A DNA stretch of 64,000 nucleotides from Muricauda sp. SCSIO 64092. Its GTDB lineage: Bacteria; Bacteroidota; Bacteroidia; Flavobacteriales; Flavobacteriaceae. The position numbers and the translations under genes are program-made. This document shows, piece after piece, positions 53,905 to 61,700 of the stretch (within the stretch, counting starts at the first letter, position 1; each line of letters starts with the position of its first letter). The notes below the pieces were generated by a model. The model saw only the letters and a list, made by a program, of their open reading frames with translations. It ran no database searches and had not been told where the DNA came from. The stretch lies in the NCBI RefSeq assembly GCF_023016285.1, contig NZ_CP095413.1:4974501-5038500 (forward strand). Direction: 5' to 3'.

Positions 53905-54293
53905 TCAATTTTAAATGTTAAGTTGACTGGTTTTTACAATTTTGGTTAATATTTTAATCAACTCTTCAATCTCATTTAGATATGAAGTTAAGTCATGCTC
54001 AATAAGGTTAGATTCATCTATTAGTCTTAACCAATATCTAGTTTCCCTAGCTTCTTTGGAAGCAATAGCCATTTTAGAGATGAAGTCTTTTTTTGATTGC
54101 CCTGCTCCGGCCTCACTGATATTTGCCCCTATACTAGTTGCAGATTTTAAGAGTTGATCAGCAAAAACAAACTCTTTATGGGCTCTAAGTATTTTTACCA
54201 AGGAAATAATCTGTATTGAAAATTTATAACTCTTATCCTCAACTATATTGGACATTTATAACCTAAAACTTAAAATTTATAATTTCAAATTGA
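53905..54293. repeat. Imperfect inverted repeat around the IVP gene
   Basis: TCAATTTTAAATGTTAA at 53905-53921 matches the reverse complement of 54277-54293 (TCAATTTGAAATTATAA) at 13 of 17 positions. The arms bracket the IVP gene closely, as the base-paired stem does around intervening sequences in 23S rRNA genes. This may be the boundary of a mobile unit. Confidence 0.45.
53911..54255 (-). CDS. Four-helix-bundle protein (23S rRNA intervening-sequence protein, IVP)
   Basis: 114 residues, all helical. SNIVEDKSYKFSIQIISLVKILRAHKEFVFADQLLKSATSIGANISEAGAGQSKKDFISKM and YWLRLIDESNLI are the family hallmarks (K-S-A-T-S-I-G-A-N-I-x-E-A near residue 37-49). Such proteins are encoded inside intervening sequences of 23S rRNA genes and as scattered single copies; their activity is unclear. 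Here it separates serC and serA. It is more AT-rich than both neighbours, and both flanks are T/A-rich, which suggests insertion. Confidence 0.92.
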   Translation of the reverse strand: MSNIVEDKSYKFSIQIISLVKILRAHKEFVFADQLLKSATSIGANISEAGAGQSKKDFISKMAIASKEARETRYWLRLIDESNLIEHDLTSYLNEIEELIKILTKIVKTSQLNI

Positions 54294-54296
54294 GAA

Positions 54297-55361
54297 CTAC
54301 CCTTTACGTTCCAATTCGCTCATAATATCCACCAAGGCGCCCACACTTTCCAAGCTAAGGGCATTGTACATGGAAGCCCGATAACCCCCTACCGACCGAT
54401 GTCCGTTAATACCATTGATACCAGCTTCTTTGCACATCTCGTCAAATGTTTCCTTTAAGGTATCGTCGGTGATGTTAAAGGTTGCGTTCATTGCGGAACG
54501 GTCATCCTTGGCCGCAAAACCGGAGAATACCGGGTTTAGGTCGATTTCCGAATAGATAAGGTTCGCTTTTTTGTCATTGATTTCCTCAATCGCAGCAATG
54601 CCCCCCAAATCCTTTAACCATTGTAGGGTCAACATGGAAACGTAAACCGCAAAAACTGGTGGGGTATTGAACATGCTATCCTTATTGATATGGACTTTGT
54701 AATCCAGCATGGAAGGTATTTTTCTGGATACTTTGCCCAGGGCGTCTTCTTTGACGACGACCAAAGTAGTGCCCGCAGGGCCCATATTTTTTTGTGCTCC
54801 GGCATAGATCAGGTCGAAATTGGAAAAATCCAGTTGACGTGAAAAAATATCCGAGCTCATATCACAGACCAGGGGAACATTGGTTTTTGGGAATTCCTTG
54901 ATCTGTGTACCAAAAATGGTATTGTTTGAGGTAAGGTGGAGGTAATCCATGTCCCCCGGGATGGTATACCCCTTTGGAATATGGTTGAAATTATCCTCCT
55001 GTGAAGAGGCCACTTCCATAACCTCACCAAAGAGCCTGGCCTCTTTTATGGCCTTCAAGCTCCAGGTTCCGGTATTTACATAGCCGGCCCGTTTTTCCAG
55101 TAAATTGTAGGCCACATTCAGAAATTGACTACTGGCACCACCTTGCAGAAATAAGGCCTGGTATCCTTTGCCCTCCAGTCCCAAAAGCTCCAGGGCCAGG
55201 GAACGGGCCGTCTCCATAATTTCAACAAAGGCTTTGCTTCTATGGGAAATTTCTATTAAGGATAGCCCACTTCCATCCAGTTCTACAACGGCCTCTGAGG
55301 CTTTTTGCATTACTTCTTTTGGCAGAATGCACGGACCTGCACTAAAATTGTGTTTTTTCAT
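54297..55361 (-). CDS. serC: Phosphoserine aminotransferase
   Basis: 354 residues of the SerC family. N-terminal HNFSAGPCILP, FLQGGASSQF, NTGTWS, TSNNTIFGTQI and the PLP lysine in YAGAQKNMGPAG (Lys191); C-terminal GINGHRSVGGYRASMYNA is typical of SerC. It transfers the amino group from glutamate to 3-phosphohydroxypyruvate, the second step of serine synthesis (and also serves pyridoxine synthesis in some bacteria). Full length. Upstream of the IVP and serA genes on the same strand. Confidence 0.96.
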   Translation of the reverse strand: MKKHNFSAGPCILPKEVMQKASEAVVELDGSGLSLIEISHRSKAFVEIMETARSLALELLGLEGKGYQALFLQGGASSQFLNVAYNLLEKRAGYVNTGTWSLKAIKEARLFGEVMEVASSQEDNFNHIPKGYTIPGDMDYLHLTSNNTIFGTQIKEFPKTNVPLVCDMSSDIFSRQLDFSNFDLIYAGAQKNMGPAGTTLVVVKEDALGKVSRKIPSMLDYKVHINKDSMFNTPPVFAVYVSMLTLQWLKDLGGIAAIEEINDKKANLIYSEIDLNPVFSGFAAKDDRSAMNATFNITDDTLKETFDEMCKEAGINGINGHRSVGGYRASMYNALSLESVGALVDIMSELERKG

Positions 55362-55417
55362 GTAAATCTTCTTTGAAAAAAGGTCTTTTGAAATTGCTCG
55401 GCAAAGGTCCGAAAATT

Positions 55418-56485
55418 TTATGGATTCAATTCCCTTGGCGCATCTTCAAGTTGACATAGGAATTTCATGGTATCAATACCATCTGCATAATCGGACAATT
55501 TTGGGGATTGGGTTTGTCCAAAAGGAATTTCGGAATCCATAAATCCTTTGGAAACAATACATTGTATGGCCTCTGCCTCTGCCTCAAGTCTTTTTGCCAA
55601 GTTCTCCTTATCATCGTAATATTCAAAAAACAAAGTAGCAATGGGAGAACCGTAGTTGCTATCCTCCTTTAGGATGAGGAACCCATTATCAAGGATTTTA
55701 CTATCGGACATTAAATACACCGCTTTATTGTAGTCATAATTATTGACATATTTATGGTGCTCCAGTACTGTTTTCCATGGGAATAGGGCATTAAAAAGTG
55801 CATCAAGGGGAAATCCCTTGGGTACAAAGAGTTTGGAAACACTGCGACATCCCAATCCAAAATACCTAAAAACATCATTCCCAAGCCCCTGGAGCTGCGT
55901 CTCGGTGGTATCATGGGTCAGGACGGCAACGGAGTTTCGGTTCCTACGGATAATGTGGGGATATTGGCCAAAATAATACGCAAAGTAACGGCCTGTATTG
56001 TTGCTGCCTGTGGCAATAACGGCATCGAAACCAATCATTTTACCTTCCGTAAATTCAATTTTGTCCTTTAAGTCAACATCATTTGCTATCAGGAATTCCC
56101 CAATAAAGGGCAATAAAACAGTGTCATTGGAAGATAATTTGGCCAAAACACGATTTCCGGACAGTAGAACACATAAAAAATCGTGAAATCCAACCAAAGG
56201 GATGTTCCCTGCCATTACAACAGCGATGGTTTTTGTATGCCCTCCGGTTTGCGGATATTGGGATTGCCAATCCAATAAATCTTTTTCATTTAGAAGTGTG
56301 CCCCAACTTTTTAGGACATATAGGAGGTTTTCTTTGGTGAACCAGGCATTTTGGATTGTTGCTTCGGACATGCAATTTTCCAGTTTTTTGGCCCATATGT
56401 CCGAATTGGTAGTATCACTTTCGAAAAATTTAGCAAATAAATCGCCCAGTTTAACAAAAGCCTGTAAATGTTTGGGGTAAGCCAT
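55418..56485 (-). CDS. Acyl-CoA reductase, LuxC-like
   Basis: 355 residues. The LuxC/acyl-CoA reductase family is recognised from IAVVMAGNIPLVGFHDFLCVLLSGNRVLAKLSSND (residues about 87-120), IATGSNNTGRYFAYYFGQYPHIIRRNRNSVAVL and the catalytic-Cys region FGLGCRSVSKLFVP. It reduces fatty acyl-CoA to aldehyde with NADPH in known members. In flavobacteria it stands beside the ferredoxin gene and serC, as here, but its physiological role is unclear. Divergent from the ferredoxin gene with a 70-base shared promoter region. Confidence 0.9.
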   Translation of the reverse strand: MAYPKHLQAFVKLGDLFAKFFESDTTNSDIWAKKLENCMSEATIQNAWFTKENLLYVLKSWGTLLNEKDLLDWQSQYPQTGGHTKTIAVVMAGNIPLVGFHDFLCVLLSGNRVLAKLSSNDTVLLPFIGEFLIANDVDLKDKIEFTEGKMIGFDAVIATGSNNTGRYFAYYFGQYPHIIRRNRNSVAVLTHDTTETQLQGLGNDVFRYFGLGCRSVSKLFVPKGFPLDALFNALFPWKTVLEHHKYVNNYDYNKAVYLMSDSKILDNGFLILKEDSNYGSPIATLFFEYYDDKENLAKRLEAEAEAIQCIVSKGFMDSEIPFGQTQSPKLSDYADGIDTMKFLCQLEDAPRELNP

Positions 56486-56493
56486 GTTTATAT

Positions 56494-56524
56494 TTGTAGA
56501 CTACGTTTTTAGCACTTAATTTTG
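56494..56524 (+). promoter_or_regulatory. Promoter of the ferredoxin gene
   Basis: -33 TTG (56494-56496, part of TTTG), 20-base spacer, -7 TAATTTTG (56517-56524), an exact fit to the Bacteroidota consensus. Transcription would start near 56531, about 25 bases in front of the ATG at 56556. Confidence 0.75.
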
Positions 56525-56555
56525 TGTAAAATTACGCATTGAAAAAGGAATCAGT

Positions 56556-56909
56556 ATGGCAATCATTATAACAGACGAATGTATTAATTGTGGGGCCTGC
56601 GAGCCAGAGTGCCCAAATACCGCAATTTATGAAGGTGCCGATGAATGGCGCTACAGTGATGGAACTTCCTTGACAGGGGATGTCGTATTACCGGACGGCA
56701 AGGCAGTAAATGCGGATGAGGTCCAGGAACCCATAAGCGATGAGGTGTATTATATCGCTCCCGATAAATGTACCGAATGTATGGGCTTTCACGAAGAACC
56801 CCAATGTGCCGCAGTATGCCCCGTGGATTGCTGTGTGCCCGATGAGGACAGGGTGGAGACGGAAGAAGAACTTTTGGGCAAGCAAAAGTTCATGCACCCG
56901 GAGGGATAA
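56556..56909 (+). CDS. 2[4Fe-4S] ferredoxin
   Basis: 117 residues. The first cluster motif is [12 protein letters not shown] (Cys9, 12, 15, 19). The second half has Cys72, Cys75, Cys84 and Cys88 ([18 protein letters not shown]), with the eight-residue insert typical of the Alvin/FdxA-like type, and a C-terminal acidic extension ending KFMHPEG. It carries electrons at low potential; partners are not indicated, but the divergent acyl-CoA reductase is its constant neighbour. Ends one base before the convergent arginase-family pseudogene. Confidence 0.95.
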   Translation: MAIIITDECINCGACEPECPNTAIYEGADEWRYSDGTSLTGDVVLPDGKAVNADEVQEPISDEVYYIAPDKCTECMGFHEEPQCAAVCPVDCCVPDEDRVETEEELLGKQKFMHPEG

Positions 56910-56910
56910 G

Positions 56911-57447
56911 CTATAGCATTTTCGTTGCAATTTCCTTGAACAGTTTTGCACATACCATGGCGGTAACGCCATTACTATCCCTTTTGGGGTTGTATTCCAC
57001 AATATCCGCCCCTAAAATGGGCACAGGTATCCTTTGAATAATTTCCAGGACCTCACGGGTCGATAACCCACCAGGTTCATGGTGGGAAACACCGGGGGCA
57101 AATGCTGGATCCAAAGCATCCATATCCATAGAGAGGTAAATAGACGTTTTGTATTTGGGTATTTCAAAAGTGGCCAAGTCGTTCATCCCAACAATGGTCA
57201 CACCAAATTCAGAGGCATTTTTTCGTTGCTCCCCATTTAATGTCCTAATGCCAATCTGTGTGAGATGGCTACAAAGGTTTTCCTTCATGATATGGTAGAA
57301 AGGGCAGGCATGGGAGTACGGATCTCCTTCAAAATCCGGATATAGGTCGCTATGCGCATCGATATGGAGTATGGGAAATTGCCCATATGTTTTATGAAAA
57401 GCCCTTGGGTTGGCAACCGGTCCACCATCATTTCCGTAAATGGAGTG
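56911..57447 (-). pseudogene. Arginase/agmatinase-family gene, 5' half missing
   Basis: The open frame covers about 179 codons and lacks a start. It encodes FPILHIDAHSDLYPDFEGDPYSHACPF (the D-A-H-x-D metal motif), GIRTLNGEQR, SMDMDALDPAFAPGVSHHEPGGL (the D-x-D-x-x-D-P motif) and a normal C-terminus, that is, the last half of a ureohydrolase of usually 300 or more residues. The N-terminal half with the first metal ligand is absent, and stop codons (TAA at 57448-57450 and another farther upstream) close the frame. A start at 57288 would give only 125 residues without the first Asp motif. Likely not functional. Confidence 0.8.
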
Positions 57448-57562
57448 TTACGGAAGCATGGAAATCCATTTTTCCCGCTGGTCAAAATCCCGAGCTACGA
57501 TTTTTGAAAAACCTTTTTACTTTTCCCGGTTATTACCACCGACCATTACAGAAGCGGAACAA

Positions 57563-57649
57563 TCAATAATTCACATAGATCATTTTTGTTTCGTGACCCA
57601 GTCCCGGTTCGTTATGGTCCATGACACATATATAGGAGCCAACGGCATC
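57563..57649 (-). pseudogene. Remnant of a gliding-motility-type C-terminal domain
   Basis: Read leftwards from 57649 the 28 codons give DAVGSYICVMDHNEPGLGHE and TKMIYVNY, followed by a stop. This is nearly the same as the end of the giant protein at 58757 (VGSYVCVIDYNEPGLGHETK...MIYVNY). Upstream in frame there is an immediate TAG, so only the tail of a type B (CHU_C) sorting domain remains. It looks like the 3' scar of a second giant gene lost by recombination. Confidence 0.85.
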
Positions 57650-57662
57650 CTACAGTTGCTCC

Positions 57663-57755
57663 GCACAGGGTGGTGACCTTTCCACACAGGGTGGCAATCC
57701 GTCCGCACAGGGTGGTGCCCCTCCCGCACAGGGTGGTGACCTTTCCGCGCAGGGC
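57663..57755. repeat. 21-bp tandem repeat, four and a half copies
   Basis: Units at 57663, 57684, 57705 and 57726, each of 21 bases of the form GCACAGGGTGGTGACCTTTCC with few changes, then a partial fifth. The unit is a multiple of three; in one reverse-strand frame it reads KGHHPVR repeats, but no credible gene contains it. The sequence is richer in GC than the region to the left. It sits directly upstream of the domain remnant. Confidence 0.85.
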
Positions 57756-57847
57756 AAAAACAAACCCCCGCACCAAGGTGTGGCGTCCGCGCCGCGCGGA
57801 GACCCCAACCCAGTGCGCGGGCCAGTGATGACAAGGGTTTTGGTGAA

Positions 57848-58549
57848 CTACCTACGTCGGTAGCGGCTTATATAGCCCTTGTAACGCTCGGGATCCTTCC
57901 TAAAGGCATATTTACCCGTTTCCCTAATCTCATCCATCGCTTCTTTTAAGTGCGTAAACGCACGATCACGTATGTCCTTGGCTTTGGAGTTGTCCAGTGT
58001 GGCACCATTGGCCCTGGCCAATAGTTCGGCCAGGCAATCCGACTTTTGTTCGGCAAGATCAAAGCGCGATAGGTCGTAATCAATGGCCCCGAACTCGGTA
58101 GGATTGGCCCTTCCCAGCACACCAATATCCATAAGGTCCTGGATCATGTCCGCATTGCCATCGCCCCCGGCGATCGAACGTACCCGTGCCAATAGATCCG
58201 GGCGTTTTCTGAACGCAAAGCGCATATCGGCCAACAGATCGTCCCTGAACGCATGGGCCTTGGGCGATTCTTCCTTCCAGGCCCTGGCAGCCTCTTCCCG
58301 GCCGTAACGTTCCTTGTTCCAAATGGCCTGCGCGTATCGGCACGCCCCGGTACGTACCGGTAGGTCCAATACATAATTGTCCCAATCCAATCCTATGCCG
58401 ATCAGTACTTTTTTGTCCTCTTGCGCCCAGATAAACAGGTCCTCGGCTTCCTGTACCGTTACATCCACCGGTTGCGATGGTGCTTTTACCAATTCCTGTG
58501 GGAGGTTTTCCAATTCGGTCAATTTCGTTTTAAAATTTTCTTTGGACAT
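57848..58549 (-). CDS. Unknown helical protein, GC-rich, downstream of giant surface gene
   Basis: 233 residues, no signal peptide, mainly helical, charged (38 or more Asp/Glu and many Arg/Lys). I do not recognise the family. Visible features: an N-terminal region KLTELENLPQELVKAPSQPVDVTVQEAEDLFIWAQEDK, a central pair of basic motifs FAFRKRPDLLARVRSI and, near the end, YAFRKDPERYKGYISRYRRR, an apparent internal repeat (A-F-R-K-x-P). The base composition is like the giant protein gene upstream (208 bases away), not like serC or serA. I expect the two to be co-inherited. Confidence 0.75.
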   Translation of the reverse strand: MSKENFKTKLTELENLPQELVKAPSQPVDVTVQEAEDLFIWAQEDKKVLIGIGLDWDNYVLDLPVRTGACRYAQAIWNKERYGREEAARAWKEESPKAHAFRDDLLADMRFAFRKRPDLLARVRSIAGGDGNADMIQDLMDIGVLGRANPTEFGAIDYDLSRFDLAEQKSDCLAELLARANGATLDNSKAKDIRDRAFTHLKEAMDEIRETGKYAFRKDPERYKGYISRYRRR

Positions 58550-58580
58550 CGTCTTGTTTATTTTATGGTTTATAATCAGG

Positions 58581-58610
58581 AGTTCAGAGTTCAGAGTTCA
58601 GAATTCAGGG
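58581..58610. repeat. AGTTCAG short tandem repeat
   Basis: AGTTCAG is repeated three to four times just upstream of the 233-residue gene, ending in GAATTCAGGG. It is part of a low-complexity intergenic stretch between that gene and the giant gene. Confidence 0.6.
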
Positions 58611-58684
58611 TTTGAGCGCCGAGGGCCAAGCCTTTTGACGGGGTGCGAATAGTAACGGGGTAACGGGCCCCGCTCCGCAAAATT

Positions 58685-58750
58685 TTCAGTCCTCAGTATT
58701 CAGTCCTCAGTATTCAACCACCAACCAACCATCAACCACCAACCAACCAT
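58685..58750. repeat. Two adjacent short tandem repeats after the giant gene
   Basis: TTCAGTCCTCAGTA is present twice (58685-58712), followed by CAACCACCAACCAACCAT twice (58715-58750) and a partial third. These lie between the stop of the giant surface protein gene (58757) and the 233-residue gene. Simple repeats of this sort are prone to slippage and recombination; I see no terminator hairpin here. Confidence 0.8.
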
Positions 58751-58756
58751 CAACCA

Positions 58757-61700
58757 TTAATAATTCACATAGATCATTTTAGTTTCGTGGCCCAGCCCCG
58801 GTTCGTTGTAGTCTATCACACATACGTACGAGCCCACGGGCACCGTCCCGCCTTCATGGGTACCGTCCCAGGCATCGCCGAGTCCCCCATAATGGGCACT
58901 GAACAGCAGGCGCTGACTCAGGTCGTATATCTTTACTACGTTGTTCCTATAATGTTCAAGGCCCTCGATTACCAGGGTATCCCCAATGCCATCGCCGTTG
59001 GGGGAAAACCCCCTGTTGAAATCCGTAAGGGGTCCAAGTTCACAGTTCCCGGCCGCTTCAACGGTCACCAAAACGGTCGCCGTGTCCGAATTGTCGCCCT
59101 GTGCGGCGGTAAGGATGACCGTCACCGGGGCCCCCACATCATCACAGTCAAAGGTATCGATGTCCAGGCTTAAGTTCGGGGTACCGCCACAGCCATAACT
59201 GGAACCATTGTCCACCATATCGGGCGAAATGGTGGCCTGCCCGTTGGCATCCAGCTGCACCGTGATATCCTTTGCCATGGCCACCAGGTTGTCCAAAGGC
59301 TCTTCCAAGGTCACGGTCTGCTGACAGGAAGCGGTATTCCCGCTACCATCGCTCACCATCCAGGTCACGGTGGTTGTCCCGATGCCGAATGCATAGCTAT
59401 CGGGGTCTATGTCAACACCGTTTACCTGGGCGACGACAGCAGCAACCGAACAGTTGTCCTCGGCAATAGGGCTGCCAAGGGCAACGGTGGTGGTACAGTC
59501 ATCGGCACCATTGTCAGCGGCATTGGCCACCACATCGGCGGGACAGGCGATGGTCGGGGCAATGGCATCCACAACAGCTACAATGACCTGCGTGGCCGCT
59601 TGATTGGGCAAGCCCGTAGTGTTGCTTTCCGATACATTGGCCGGTACATCTATGGTGATGGAGGCACCATCACAGAGCGATGTGGGTTCAAGGGTGGCGG
59701 TATAGATCGGTCCACTGCCCGTAAGGGCGCTTACCGTGGCATGGGTCACTTGAATATCCTCTAGGTCAAAACCCGTGACCTCGCCATCAAATGTAATGTC
59801 GACCGTAAAGGTCCCAAGATCACCAACACTTTGTGGGGCACCAATGGTGGGCAGGGGAAGGTCACTGCCATCCGATATGGATTTGAAGCCCTTCCACCCA
59901 TTATCCAAATAGGCCTGTACCCTTCCCGGGGGCACTATAAGGTGTATTTGGCCACGAAGATTGGTATCGTTATCGTAAAAACCTCCAAAGGCATCCGCAT
60001 CGAGCGCAGGTGGGTCGTCGGCCTCCACCGTCATCATGCCAAGGTACGGATTATCCCCAAAGGCCCATCGGCCAACACTGGCAATGCTGTTGGGAATGAT
60101 CACACTGGACAGATCGTTGTTTTGAAAAGTATTGTCCCCGATATCGGTGACACCATCGGGTATGACCACATGGGATAACCGGTTGTTATGAAAAGCACTG
60201 TGCCCAATACGGGTCACGCCATCGGGTATGGCCACCTCGGTCAATTTGTTGTTTTGAAAAGTATTGTCCCCAATACTGGTCACGCCATCCGGTATGGTCA
60301 CATGGGTCAATTTGTTGTTATGAAAAGTACTGTGCCCAATACTGGTCACGCTGTTGGGAATGATCACACTGGACAGATCGTTGTTTTGAAAAGCACTGTG
60401 TCCAATACTGATAGCACCATCGGGTATGGTCATACTGGTCAATTGGTTATCCCGAAAAGCACTGTGCCCAATACCGGTGACACCGTCGGGCATGGTTACA
60501 CTGGTCAATTGGTTATCCTGAAAAGCACTGTGCTCAATACTGGTCAAACCGTCGGGCATGGTCACACTCGTCAATCCCTTCCCCAGGAAAGCCCTATTTC
60601 CAATAGCGGTAACGTTAAAGGTTCTAATGCCATCATCCGCCGTTGGGGGGATGGTCACCTCTGTTGCCGTACCGATATAGGCCACGACCTTGACTTCGGT
60701 CGAAGAAATGATTCCGTATATGATGCCATCAACGGTAAAGGTCTTGATGGTGATGGATCTGAATCCCGTCCACTGCTCGTCGTCCAAATAAGCTTGTCTC
60801 CTCCCTGGGGGCACTATCAAATCTGTTTGAGAACGGTCTCCTTCTAAAGCATTTGCAGCCAGCGATGGAGGATCGTTCGCCTTTACAAAAATTGTATGAA
60901 TATTTGAGCTACCATCAAAAGCCCAAACATCAATACTATTTACACTGGCCGGTATGGTCATCTTGATCAATTCGTTTTGTGAAAAAGCACTGTTCCCGAT
61001 ACTGGTCACCCCATCGGGTATGGTCACCCTGGTCAATTTGTTGTTCTTGAAAACACCCTCTTCGAGACTGGTGAGATCGCTTGACGTACTGAAAGTAACC
61101 TCGGTCAATTTATTTGCTTGAAAGGCATCTCGTCCAATGCTGGTCACAGTGTTTGGAATGGTCACCTGGGTCAATTGGCAACGTAAAAAAGCCTTCACTC
61201 CGATACTGGTCACACCATCGGGTATGGTCACCCTGGTCAATCCTTTGTCCATAAAAACTTGGTAACCAATAGCGGTCACCGTATAGGTTTCGCTATTGTC
61301 ATTGACCGTTTTGGGAATTTCCACTTCTAATGCTGAACCGGTATGGGCTATGACCTCTACTTCAGTGGGAGAGATAATTCCGTATCTGATATCACTATCG
61401 GTAAAGACACCATGGGTAATGAACTTGAAACTGGTCCAGCCATTGGCGGGCTCTTCATAAGCAGCTCTGGCACCAAAGGGTATCACCAAGGCTTTATTAT
61501 AAGGTGTTAAAGAAAATGCGCTTTCATGCACCCCCGGTGGATTGTCGGCCTCTAGCATTACCAAGTCAAGGCTTCGGTTTCCATAAAAGGCTTGATCGCC
61601 TATACTATTCACACTGGCCGGTATAGTCACCTCAGTTAATTTGTTTTGGGCAAAGGCCCATTTCGTAATATGGGCAATACTATTCGGTATGGTCACTTCG

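Noticed and set aside
57663..57755. Possible CRISPR array
   Set aside because: The 21-bp units follow one another with no spacers and there are no cas genes; it is a plain tandem repeat.
57580..57834. Reverse-strand frame of 84 codons with KGHHPVR repeats
   Set aside because: It runs in the wrong frame through the sorting-domain remnant; the correct frame there gives a recognisable domain end. The heptad repeats only reflect the 21-bp tandem repeat.
60188..60847. Plus-strand open frame of 219 codons with repeated HAIGYGHLGQ
   Set aside because: Same explanation: mirror image of the LRR coding repeats.
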